A DNA stretch of 64,000 nucleotides from assembly GCF_027596085.1 (NCBI RefSeq), contig NC_072456.1, positions 17,436,744-17,500,743 on the forward strand, read 5' to 3'. Shown here piece by piece: positions 13,190 to 26,904 of the stretch. Under the pieces are notes generated by a model, which saw only the letters and a list, made by a program, of their open reading frames with translations, searched no databases and had not been told where the DNA came from. The position numbers and the translations under genes are program-made. Origin of the DNA: Anoplopoma fimbria (Eukaryota; Chordata; Actinopteri; Perciformes; Anoplopomatidae). Position 1 is the stretch's first letter; each line of letters opens with the position of its first letter.

Positions 13190-13900
13190 GCTAATCTGGT
13201 TGAGTTAGTCCACTTTCTCTGTGACTCCTGAGAGTCCGAGACAGGACTCCAGTTTTAGTAATTGAATTAAGCAGTCATACTGTAGTTGGGTGACACCTTT
13301 TTTGATGATTTGAGATGAATGGGAAGACCCTTGACTCAATAAATGAGTCATACCGAACCTCTTGCTGGTATTCCTAAATTCAGAGACCATAGGGAATGTC
13401 TGTCCTCCAATAACATTTATACTCTGATATGGAGGCGTAAGGCACCATATGTTCCAAGATTCCTGTAAAGCTTCTTGATAAGGGGGGGATAATTCAACTT
13501 CACATCTGCCCACAGACCAGTCCAGAAGGATTTATCACTAATTCTAGTGGTTTCTAAACTGTTTGAATTACAACCATGAAGGCTGTACTTTCCACCATAA
13601 TCTTCTTACATGTTGCCATCTGCACCACAGAAGACTTAATGTTGTTCCAAAGAGGAAAAGGCCAACAGGACCTATGATCATTGATAATAAAAAGTGGGGG
13701 CCATTTAAGTGAACTTGGCCAGGGTCAGACAGGATGGCTGGGGTGGTGGTTATCCTGCAGATTATGAATTACTCCATGGAAAGTGGAATCTTTTTGTCTC
13801 TCTGAAACAGTACATAGATACACTAAAAGTCCATAAGCATGAGGAAGATGTAACCTTTTTTCATGAAGTCCATTTTAGAATGTTGTTTTAATTTTTTCTC
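13190..13900. other. Unrecognised stretch with a 102-codon minus-strand open frame
   Basis: The minus-strand frame at 13205-13513 (MGRCEVELSPPYQEALQESW at its start) is longer than most here, and a second minus frame across the same bases is also partly open. It could be a decayed mobile-element open frame. I could not match it to any reverse transcriptase, transposase or host protein. Confidence 0.2.
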
Positions 13901-14271
13901 AGGTAAAATGAGGCAGGAAAATACAAAAACTTTTCAAATTCAAGAGCAAGAGCAAGAGTACTTCCAGCAGTATCCCATAACCCTGTGAAAGTGGAGTGTA
14001 TGCTGAGGGTTTTCCAGAAGGAATAAGAATATTCGATTGGTAAAAGTACTGCTGTTACAACAACATTGTTTGTTCTTGCAGACGTGGGAGGATTCTGTGT
14101 GATGAACCCTTCAGCCTGTTGGCTGCAGCCTAACCGACTATGGCAACTTTATTAAATAACAAATATAGCTTGTCATGCATTGTACATAATTAAACAAATA
14201 ATCCCTAAATTATTATTCATAATGAATGTAGACAGGTTTGTGAGGAAGACTAATTACAATGTGTGGCTCTG

Positions 14272-14306
14272 TGAAACTCTCCAAATTTATGGTTTGGAGA
14301 GTTTCA
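14272..14306. other. Perfect 14-bp inverted repeat (hairpin)
   Basis: The arms at 14272-14285 and 14293-14306 are exact reverse complements around a 7-base loop. There is no downstream U-run, so it is not a terminator-type signal. It may be a remnant palindrome of a small DNA transposon or a chance hairpin. Confidence 0.85.
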
Positions 14307-14395
14307 AAACCTATTAATTTATATATTATAAGTAACATTAAGCAAACACAGTAAATAATTCCAAGTGTTGGCGTACAAGGGGGTTAGTGAGGGTG

Positions 14396-14736
14396 TCGGA
14401 CAGTCACCAATAAAATAAAAGATGCGCATATAATAGTAAGAATCATGTTAATCAATATTCGTAATTGATACACATTTTAGATAAATTAAAACAAGCTGTA
14501 GATGTAATTAATTATGCGTTTGGGGGGGAAGGACACCGGAGCAGAACTTCAGATTGAACAGTTTCATTCACTCAGAAGTTTATTGACGTGACAGGAAGCT
14601 GACGTTTGTAAACCACGCGCCTAATGGCCTCATTGAGTGAGTTAACGACTACAAAAATGGCATTAGAAAATAGTCAGTCGTTAATTTCACAGGCATTGAC
14701 TAATTCTATACCAACAATAATGAGGAGACTGTCCGA
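14396..14736. repeat. Inverted-repeat pair, possible ends of a small DNA element
   Basis: TCGGACAGTCACC at 14396-14408 is matched in reverse complement at 14724-14736, with 12 of 13 bases identical. A 341-bp span flanked by inverted repeats could be a miniature DNA transposon. I see no clear target duplication, and the match is short. Confidence 0.35.
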
Positions 14737-15030
14737 AAAAACGGTAAAGGACGCATAACGTTATCGGTGCATGGGACGGTAACACTTCACCGCCAACCAT
14801 CGGCCAGGTGCAGCCCGTCCACCGTACTGTTGTCTCTGCTGCTCTACGAGAATCATTGCTGCAAACCACTCTGGATGATTCTTGGATTGACAAGCTATAA
14901 ACCGAGCTGCACCTGCAGAGTTGCACAGCCATCTTTTACAAAATAAAATGCGTCCATTTGAGAGTGCACGACATAAGAACGAACTAGTTGGAAGTCAGTC
15001 AGTCACTGGACGCCGTTTATAATGGATCAA
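14521..15030. promoter_or_regulatory. CpG-dense patch (islet)
   Basis: I count 24 CpGs in 510 bases at roughly 45% GC, close to the number expected without CpG loss, in a window that is otherwise strongly CpG-depleted. This suggests an unmethylated promoter-like islet or a young insertion. It contains the minus-strand gene-like unit described separately. Confidence 0.5.
14579..15021 (-). other. Compact gene-like unit: TATA-like site, 81-codon frame, AATAAA
   Basis: Read on the minus strand, TATAAA lies at 15021-15016. An ATG at 14932-14930 sits in a strong start context (AAGATGGC, with A at -3 and G at +4; it also resembles a YY1 site). An 81-codon frame ends at 14687, and AATAAA lies at 14584-14579. 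The predicted peptide begins MAVQLCRCSSVYSL and is cysteine- and serine-rich. It has no domain, signal peptide or membrane segment I recognise. The parts are in the right order and inside a CpG-dense patch. An 81-codon frame is nevertheless well within chance, and the whole may belong to a transposon or solo LTR. Function unknown. Confidence 0.2.
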
Positions 15031-17369
<2,339 letters not shown>

Positions 17370-17395
17370 ATACTACTGATTGTAAGTCGCTTTGG

Positions 17396-17446
<51 letters not shown>
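17370..17446 (+). mobile_element. SINE 3'-tail fragment running into (AT)n
   Basis: The motif TGTAAGTCGCTTTGGATAA (17380-17399) matches the tail I know from abundant teleost tRNA-derived SINEs, where the consensus continues with AAGCGTCTGC. Here the continuation is replaced by about 24 AT units (17398-17445). No tRNA-like head is visible upstream, so this is a 5'-truncated copy. The assignment rests on remembered consensus. Confidence 0.5.
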
Positions 17447-17447
<1 letters not shown>

Positions 17448-17797
17448 GCGTGTAAATATAATAGGGCCTTGACATACATTAAGCATGAACACAAAAACAT
17501 ACAGCACATGGGATAAAGTCAGAATAAAGTTACTCTTATGGTCCCAGTGTGGCTTATGTCTTCAATTACATTTGTGGCATAATTGCTTGACTTGAAACTT
17601 TCTCTCTCTTTCAAAGAGGAAAAAGTTATTGACGGATGCCAAGGCATACACGCGGAAAAGAATAACAATAAAAGACAGGACATATCTGCTATGGAAGAAA
17701 AACAATTACAAATGCAGAGAGACATTTTTCAAGCATTATGGGAAAACAGATGAAATGTATGGTGGAGGTCTGCAGCATGTGTCAGATTTCATGTCTG

Positions 17798-18116
17798 TCA
17801 CACTCGATCAGTGACCGGAGCTAATGAGATGCTACATGCTGCCTGGGACTCGAGCTGGAAAACTGCTGTTCTGGTGCACATTAGAATCTGGGGAATTCCA
17901 AAAATCCAGCATCTGGTGAAAAACAGAGCAACCCTCTGTGGCACAGCGGTCATTAACTTCTGGGATTTACTGAGATACAATACCCTGTTGAGAAAAAGTT
18001 TCCACACTGATGAGAACAGTTCTTCCAACTTCACCAATTTTCTGCCCAGCGGAAGCAACGCGAGTCAGGAAAGAAGCTGCCAATGCCTTTCTATTAGGAA
18101 ATATAATGGATATTAA
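17798..18116. other. Stretch open on both strands, not recognised
   Basis: A 101-codon plus-strand frame (17811-18116) and an 86-codon minus-strand frame (17798-18058) overlap. Neither shows a known motif or a start context that favours it. Chance is the best explanation. Confidence 0.25.
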
Positions 18117-18424
18117 ATGATGACATACAGATGTAGTCGAAGAAGTGTGTGCGCCACAGTGGGGCGGATTAAGGCACAGATCAGCAAGTTGTAGAAATAC
18201 TGGAAGGATTGATATAGTGTTGCTTGAGGAAAGTTTAGCTAAGGCGTGTTTAACAGTTGAGGTGGTTATATTGCATGTAGAAGATTGATTTAAAAAATAA
18301 TAGTTTATCAGAGTGTGGAAAGAGCAAATTTGACATGCTTTGCTTGTATTTTATGCAGTTGTCTGTTTATTCAGTTGTGCATTATACCAAACTTTCCACA
18401 AGAAAAACACTGAACCTTTTATTT

Positions 18425-18575
18425 AACATATTTTGAGGGCATTTTCCCCCAGAGAGCTAAAAGTATCAAGAATGAATGCACTTTTTCTCTTTGCATGAGT
18501 GGTCCCACTGGGAATCAGAACCCCATGTCTAGTACTGTTTGCAGTGTACTCTGCCTACTGAGGTATGCAGGACCA
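18425..18575 (-). mobile_element. tRNA-derived SINE
   Basis: On the minus strand the sequence has an A-box-like TACCTCAGTAGGCAGAGT (18565-18548) and a B-box-like GGTTCTGATTCC (18522-18511). The starts of the two boxes are 43-44 bases apart, the spacing found in tRNA genes, so an internal RNA polymerase III promoter once existed. Downstream bases to about 18425 resemble a degenerate version of the same SINE tail found near 17380. It is much diverged and lacks a clean poly-A or target duplication, so it is an old, inactive copy. Confidence 0.6.
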
Positions 18576-21500
18576 CACTCACAATTTTATATTTGAGTCA
18601 TGACAACTGTCATGGGACATAGTGCCGAAAGGAAGAATCACATATCTACACAATACTTCCCCTTTTAATCACAGACGTCAGTAATGGGTCACTGAACGTA
18701 GAGCTTAAACAATTATTCTATTGACAGGAAATGAATCTGTAACTATAATTATGATTGATTCATTGTTTCAGTCATTTTTCCAGCGAGAAACACCCAAAAT
18801 TCCCATTTGCCTCAAGCCTCTCAAATGTGAGCATCCGATGCTTTTCTTTACCATATAATGTATGATATTTAACTAAACCATTTGATGACATCATATTTCA
18901 CCTCTTGGAAATAGTGATGACCACTTTTGATTTTTTTTTCTGAGATTTTAGACACAAAACATTTATTATTTAGAGTTTATATTTTTGTTTTATTTGCTCC
19001 TATCTTGTACTGGAACTGCTTCATAAGAATTTCCCTTGGAATAATCAAAGTTCTGTCTTGTTTTAATTAATTCATCTAGAAGATAATAAGCAGATTACTC
19101 GCCAAAGTAATTGTTGGTTTGATCCGTGATTCAAATCACATCTCATTTTTTTGGTGTGAAAACTGAGGTAATTCATGTGATCAATTTTGATCGCATTAAG
19201 ACATAAATTGTGATCGTTAAATGTAATCCTGTCCTGCTGTTCTAAACAACAAAAATCTGAAAGGCAGATGCACAAATACAAACAGAGCGGTTTCTATACC
19301 TTGTTCAAAGTAAAGGTGCTTTCTTATCTTGTTTTTAACACATCATTTTACTTGAGTGGACATGATGACGCAGATGCAGTCAGATTACAGTTCACCCAAG
19401 GCCTCACCCAGTGACCAAAAACACAGAACTGGCTTGATTACATATCAAATCAAGATAATCCCTTTAAGATGACTGGCCCAGGAAACATTCACCATTGTTA
19501 TAGACCTGAAAGACAAGTCGCTCGGTCACTGAACTACTGCTGCCCAATCGATGGGGATCTTTAATAGCAATTTCCAGGAACCCTGATGCTATTGATTTCA
19601 GTCAACAAACATTTCACTTTGATCATTACGATCCCTGCTTTGCTGCACACTTCCTAGGGCTTCTCCTTATGAAGAGCTTACAATAGGTCTTGAAATGGCA
19701 ATATAGTGATGACTGCCACATCCACTGTTTCCATCCACAGCTTAGAGATAAATTGAATAGTATTTGAGGAACTGAAATACACAAACAATTTAACATTAAG
19801 AAAAAAAATGTGTTCAGTGGCTGCCCTTTTTTTTGTGTCGCTAGAATTGATCTCCTTTTCCTACTGCGTGTCAAAACGTGATGCCAGCTTGAGCCAATTT
19901 CCTTTCCCATTCCTTAAAATGGCTCATTAGTTTACCATGCAACTGTTGGTTAGCCTTATTGTTCAGCAAACCGATATTATATGATGAGAGGAAGAACACC
20001 GAAGGAGCTCTTGAGACTAATTAGAAGTCCTCAAACTTAAAAATCTGTTCAAAGTGTTGTTGTTGCCAACACACAGAGGCAGTGACCCGGGGTCTCATTT
20101 AATGTTTCTAAGTATCTATTAATGTTCCTTGGGTTATGCTTAGAGCTAGGGGAGGCACAGGAGCAGGAGCTGATGGATGAGAAACATTAGATGCCCGGCA
20201 GGCACTGAACTCTAATATAATGCAGTCGTATGTCTATTTTTTCTTTGGTGTACTTCATTACATTTCTTTTTTGTGGAATATGTTTCTGTTTAAATAATAT
20301 ATTGTTCCCTTTCTTCCAGACTTCTCTCAAAAATCAATCTGTGGCTGTCTTCCCAAAGATAAGCATACCTTATTAATGTTAGATCTTTATCGTGCCAGGA
20401 GGACGACCAGCACTGCTGCTGTGTCTGCTGATAATTGACATTTTCTCTAGATGAGGGTATTTATCATTCTGTTATTGTCCATGGGAGGCCCCACAGCTGA
20501 CCATACCCATACAATTTTGTGAAAAAGAAGCTGGGATTTTGTACTCTGTATCCAGTATGTCATGCAGTATTCATGTTTCCTCACGAGAGGAAAAAGTTTG
20601 TTTCTTAAGGGAAAAAGGAAGGATTTCCATTGCAATGCAAAGCATTGAGCAGAATAATACAGGCTGAATGTGAGCTTTTGAAAAGGTGATATGCGCAAAG
20701 TGACCTTTAAATCTCTCTCCTTTTTGAATGACTTGGGACGTGCCTTTCAGCCACACTTAAGTACACAGAGAGCAATGCGACCAATATCCCTCCAGAGGAC
20801 ACTGGATATTAGAAGCATCCACTGCAGCTGACAGTGATGATAGCATAACACTGACAGAGCAATGTCACTTTAACCATAAGAATTTGCATTTATATTGCAT
20901 AATTGGAAGATTAGGGACTTGGATTGCGTTATTCTGTGCAGATATAATCATCTATATTTGGATGCATCTCAAAACGTATGCGCCTTGTAATCAAAGGTTT
21001 TTTGTATCGCTCAATACTAGCTATCAGCACTGACTGAAAGCCATAGTTAGTGTTCATTCAAGGACAACAACCTTCTTAGACAATTTGGCTTAATAATAGA
21101 CACACCATGGTCAGTACTGTACAGACCAAGCAGGGATGGCCCTCAGACAGGACAAAGTGCAGCATTTGAGAAAAGAAGCACTCTGATGTTGTTGCTAATT
21201 AAATTCAAGACATATGCCAGCCAAGTCATTAATTTTACACTGTTTGGCTGCCATTGTCAATGGCACATGATATTAGATGCAACACAACCAAATGAAAAGT
21301 TAAGGACTAAGATGTGATATATTACTGAAATAAGTCCTATCAGGGAAATGCATTTTGAATGAGATCACTGTAACTGCATTTGACACACTTCATTTCATCC
21401 TCATCTGTCAAGTTTAGCGTCAGATGATGGTAGATTTGCATGGCTTAATGGCAAGGACGTGACAATTTATAAAGTTTGAATGCTGTCTGATTGACTCCAG

Positions 21501-21936
21501 GTTACTTCTGTCTTTTGAAGTTGGAACAAAGCAGTTATACAATCACGTTGTGGTCACTGTTTTGGTTTAAACAACTAAAATAATGCAATTAAAACGGTTC
21601 ACTTCATTCTTACTCTACTCTTTGCCGTTGAGGTTGGCCCTAGGTTATGTTAACAAAATCCTTTTTCGAATGTGTATAATTCTAATATAGATATTATTCT
21701 CAAAAATGTATTGGGAAAACTCTAACTGTTTATGGATAGAATGACTTAAAATGGCAAATCCAACATTTTGAATACCTGGAAAAAAAGGTACTTCCTCATC
21801 TTTGCCTCAAAGTTGGCGACAACTTCGGCTCAGGCTGATTTAAGGAGGGCTGACCTTTTATCTTAAAGTTTAAGGTGGACCAGTTTTTCTCGTTTTAGTG
21901 ACAAGCCACACACCACCAATGCGCAGAACCCAGACC
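18576..21936. other. AT-rich unique DNA, no gene recognised
   Basis: Frames are short and none is convincing. No microsatellite or element ends seen. Confidence 0.5.
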
Positions 21937-22770
21937 TTCAACGGTACACTGGGGCCACGGTTCGGTAAGATTTCAATACAGAAATAGAAATGCCTGAGAA
22001 ATTAACTTGATTTTAAAATATTTGTATTTATTAAAACTAACATCATAAAATTTGTTCTTCTTTACTTTGAACAATAATAGATTAATGTGTGTACAGGAAG
22101 CTGCAGCAATATGGCTTTTCTTCTCCCATTCAGCGGTGAGGTCATGTGCCATTACAGTCAGGTAGCTTTGTGTAGCCCTTTATGTCCAGCCGTCTGTTGT
22201 CATCAACAGCGAGTAATCCCGACATTTGATTCTCTATTTGGGATTTTGTTTCCTTGTACATAACAGGAATTAAGGTCTGGCTGAAATGGGCTTGTGAAGG
22301 AGTAATGTAACGGGGCTCAATAACATTAAGCATGTTCGTGGAGCCTGCGTTTTCCACGACAGAGTAGGGTCTCATGATCCACGGCTATAAATGCACCAAT
22401 TGGCGTAGTGATTGCTTTAACCCGGTTTGAATCAGTGGGGAATAGCTGACTAAACGCTGCAGGGGTAGTTTGGAGCGTGTGTGCTGCTCTTGGTTTTCCT
22501 TTTTAGCTAGTTTAGCGCAGCCTGCCTCACCGGAGTAGAATGTTTTTCTTCCGTGGTTGGAGTGTCCGACAGCACGTTGCCTGTTACGTCGTGTGGGTTG
22601 CCATGTTGGGCGCAGTGGCTCCACCAAGAACATTATATTTCACACGATTTAAGCTGCATTTATTTTACAAATGCAATAGTTTTATTCCAACGACTTGTTC
22701 GGTTTTTGTCATGCGCACTGAACCGAAAGCCTCGTACCGAATGGTCGGATACAAATACGTCTTAGTGTGC
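21937..22770 (-). mobile_element. Internally deleted hAT-type DNA transposon
   Basis: About 830 bases richer in CpG than the flanks. The left edge carries CAACGGTACAC and ACGGTTCGGTA. The right edge, read inward on the minus strand, carries a related CATTCGGTACGAGG. These fit degenerate terminal inverted repeats, though the exact ends and an 8-bp target duplication could not be fixed. Between them lies a broken hAT transposase on the minus strand. Full-length vertebrate hAT elements are usually several kilobases, so most of the coding region has been lost. Confidence 0.7.
22095..22487 (-). pseudogene. hAT-family transposase fragment (ZBED-like), broken
   Basis: hAT transposases cut and paste their element and are the ancestors of host ZBED proteins. 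Three stretches in different minus-strand frames match the conserved N-terminal part in order: a segment ending GAFIAVD; then RPYSVVENAGS and EPRYITPSQAHFS (22142-22375); then TTDGWT followed by a TAA stop (22182-22180), RATQSYLTV, MAH and EWEKKSH. So there are at least two frameshifts and one internal stop. The catalytic centre and the C-terminal dimerisation region are absent. It cannot encode an active enzyme. Confidence 0.8.
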
Positions 22771-23419
22771 AAGCAATAAACCCTGCTGACCCTTATCTTA
22801 AAAATGGTATATTTCACTCTCGTAACAAGTTCCATCACAAAACATTTAGGCTTTAAGATTGCTTTCGCATGTCAAAATCCATCAGAGATTGCCTAAAGAA
22901 TATCTGAATTACAAATTTGGCTACTCAACAGTATTTCTCCAGTTGTGGATGTATGTTAGAGATATATTCATTGTGTTCTTAAAGATAACCTGACTTTTAA
23001 TACTGCTTACCTACACTCTGAGCTTATAGTAAAACATGCCAAGGTGAAAACAATTTTGGATTTTTCCTTAAGTTGCTGACTGCTCGCTTTTTAATAGAGA
23101 AATGGCTCTTCAAATGGAGTTTCTAAGTCGTGGTAGATGGAACTGCTCCATATCACGTTCCCTGGCAGCCATGAACATCATCATGACATACAAAATCCGA
23201 TTATGGATCCCTGATATAAGACTTCATTAGCACTGAACCCATTTAACCCTGAATACACAACACTGCAGTGAGTCAACAAAGCGATTGAACTTGTTTGTGT
23301 TTGTCTGCTATATCACTCATCAAGTCTCTTCAATTCAAGCCAGCAGTAAAGCTTTCTTATATAGTATTAATTGATCATAATGAAACGCTAGACGCAGCTA
23401 TCTGCCTACACACGCCCAA
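22771..23419. other. Unique DNA, no gene recognised
   Basis: No repeats or coding signal seen between the hAT remnant and the next high-complexity block. Confidence 0.5.
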
Positions 23420-24340
23420 CATCAACAACATCTGGCCGTCATTGGCCTAATTATTGCAAGTAATGAGATGCTAATTTCAGCACTCATACTGCATGCATGA
23501 GCGGCCAGATTCTTGTGAAACAGAACTTTATGACAAAACTAATAAATAAAACATCTTACTGGTGGTAAACATTAAGCAACTGAGGGAAAAATAAAATGGG
23601 ACGAAACATGGGCCCGGTGATGAACAGTGCTAACGCCTGTGCCTGAAGGATGGTTTATTTTGCACCACTGTTTACTGGTTTATGAAGGGAGTGATGGGCC
23701 ATTTCATTACCTCAGCAGTAATTAATGCACAAAATGAAGCAGCCTTTGATCAATTGTGGGGACCAGAGATTTAATTATTTACCTACTAAATCTGCACTGA
23801 AGTACTGAAACGGTAATGCTAAAAAGTTAGCATGTCAGCATAATATCATGAGGTGCAGTAGAATGAGTACCCGTATCAGATTTTGGTTAACATTGCCGTT
23901 GTCTGGCTTCTGTGTCACACTAATGGAAAATGTGCAATCGTTGAGTCTGAGATCTGTGTCCTGGGAAATAAACTCGCTCAGTGCGGCGACTAAAAATTGG
24001 CTATTATATCTCCCCCAGTTAGGCCGGAATATCCCCAGCCTGCATAAAGAATCGATCTCTGGGGACAATTCCTCACAGCAAGATAAATGAGTTAACCAGA
24101 AAACTGTTATTCGTCAACAGGCTTTGCTTGGTTCACCTACCTGTTGATAAGGCACTGGTAGCCACCTATTATTTGTAATGGCTGCCATCTGTAATGGCAT
24201 TTGTATTAGAGATATAAAATAATGAGTGGTAATAAAGATTAATGTGATCAAGCTCAGAAAGACAAAGACCTCCTTAGACTAATCTCAGATAGCTTAATGA
24301 ACAGTCCCGTAAACACCATCCTGTGAGCATCTGTACTTGT
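23420..24340. promoter_or_regulatory. Candidate conserved block with three TAATTA cores
   Basis: Homeodomain-type TAATTA cores lie at 23448-23453, 23719-23724 and 23772-23777, with TGATCAATTG nearby. The block is high-complexity and carries no simple repeat. Two opposed frames at about 23835-24090 overlap on both strands, which argues against coding. An enhancer is plausible but unproven. Confidence 0.3.
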
Positions 24341-25679
24341 CTCTCATAGAGGAAATACCCTAGCTTATTTGTTCATGGTATAAAGTATGTTTTATATTAG
24401 TCTTTCAAAACAAAAGGAGCTGTGCAGAACATTACTTTATTTAACCTTCAATTAAAGGATAAAGATTGAGCTCTTCGATATGAAGATTATAAAGTATATA
24501 CTTCAAACATGGGTTCTTATTTGCACTACTGAGAGGTTATGAAGCAAGGGAAGTGTAAATATTACCCAGACAAACAAAAACTATACAGAAAACTTCTTTG
24601 TCTCAGTTTCACAGCTTTTGAAGTGACTGTGATCACAGCTTTCGCTGATAGTAAGAGATCCATTTCCCTTATGTGCAATGAAAGAAGTTGTAAATAATTA
24701 ATTCATTTAGATTTAATTAATCTGAAATGTGTTAGAATGAACTTCTCAAAGGTAACCTGTTAAGTCAAATTAGTGAGGCGGAGCTCCCAGCTGCAAAAGA
24801 GGGGGAAATAAAGAATAGGTACAATACAGCCAACATTTCTTCCTCTCTGGATTTGACAACACTTAACCACAGAATCAAAAATTAGCCCTAATGTATGTTT
24901 ACCTTTCAAAAGTAAAGGGAATGATATAACATTTTAGGATATTATTATAGTGTTCCTTCTACATTTCACATTGACTGACCTAAAACCCAAACTATCTGCA
25001 TGGCTTATTTCCATTAGAGATACAAGAGTTTTTCGTAATTTCAGGCAAACTACCTTTTCACTTTTTATGAAAACAGGGACTATGTTTGCAAAAAATGTAA
25101 TTATTTTTGACAAGGCAATATTTCACACAAGCAGTTGTAAAGCATTTTTTAAAAGAAGTCTTTGACTCATGAATTATTTCCCTTGGTTACTGAAGTCTTT
25201 GGCACTTGATCTCCAACTCTGTCGAGAGAAGGGATTTGAATTGATGTGACTAATGTAAAACAAGGCCAACTGTCAGATGTAAGCCAGTCACTGCTAGTGC
25301 ACTTTTGCACCCTCCATTTCCAAGGCATAATGATGCATAGCCATCACACTTAAGCCCAGTCTAGTGCCTACATATGGAAAAGGTGTCAGTTGCAGCGAAG
25401 GAAATTATGCAGTCCACTAGTTCCCTGTCTAGCATGGCATTTCGGCTGCAAGCAGCTTTCCCTGAAGAAGAGATGACATGTTTATGAGTTATTCCCCTGA
25501 TGGAGCCTACACCTAGGAATACAGACTTGTCCTTTACCCCTGACTGGCCCACTGAGGAAAGTCTATTGTGAATAACTGAATGAAATTTTTTATGAAGTAT
25601 TCTATTCACCGAACCGACTATTTAAGCAGCCAAGCTGCCTAATAGTCATGCAGAAAGAATAATTTGAAACTAAAGAACT
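24341..25679. other. AT-rich unique DNA, no gene recognised
   Basis: No repeats, element ends or exon-like frames seen. Confidence 0.5.
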
Positions 25680-25870
25680 ATGATCACCCCACTCATAATT
25701 CATGGTATGGAATTAACCCTTATGGTTTGATCATTTGATCTGCTGCATGCAAATAATGGCAGATGAGCGCAATATATTAGAAATTAATCATTTTTGTAAG
25801 CAGACGCACTGTATGAAGAAGTGGTTTCAAAGCTTGCAGACATGGAGTGTGAATGTTGGAGTGTCACTTG
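25680..25870. promoter_or_regulatory. Candidate regulatory block with consensus octamer
   Basis: A perfect POU octamer ATGCAAAT lies at 25747-25754, followed by AATGG and a run of AT-rich homeodomain-like sites. The texture is that of an enhancer core. No independent support. Confidence 0.25.
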
Positions 25871-26659
<789 letters not shown>

Positions 26660-26882
26660 CTGTAGCAGTCCATTAGCTGCTAACACATGCTGCCAACATC
26701 TCCCTCTTTCTCTTTCCTCCTCTCTTTCTGTAGCTATCTTTCTTTTAGTGGATCTACATTGTCTAGGATAGTAAAAAGCAATGGTGGGTACAAGACCTGT
26801 CAAGTTTCATATCAATAGGGTGACCTTCCGTCCCTTGCTGCTGTTGCACCACTCCAGCAAACACCGCCAGGCCTGCCCGTTA

Positions 26883-26904
26883 TCTCCAAACGACTGTTTG
26901 GAGA
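26883..26904. other. 9-bp perfect inverted repeat
   Basis: TCTCCAAAC (26883-26891) and GTTTGGAGA (26896-26904) flank a 4-base loop. No associated element was recognised. Confidence 0.8.

Noticed and set aside
13205..13513. 102-codon minus-strand frame as a gene
   Set aside because: No recognisable domain, and a second minus frame over the same bases is also largely open. Reported only as an unrecognised stretch.
17798..18116. Open frames on both strands as overlapping genes
   Set aside because: No motif, no start context and no promoter or poly(A) arrangement; lengths are within chance.
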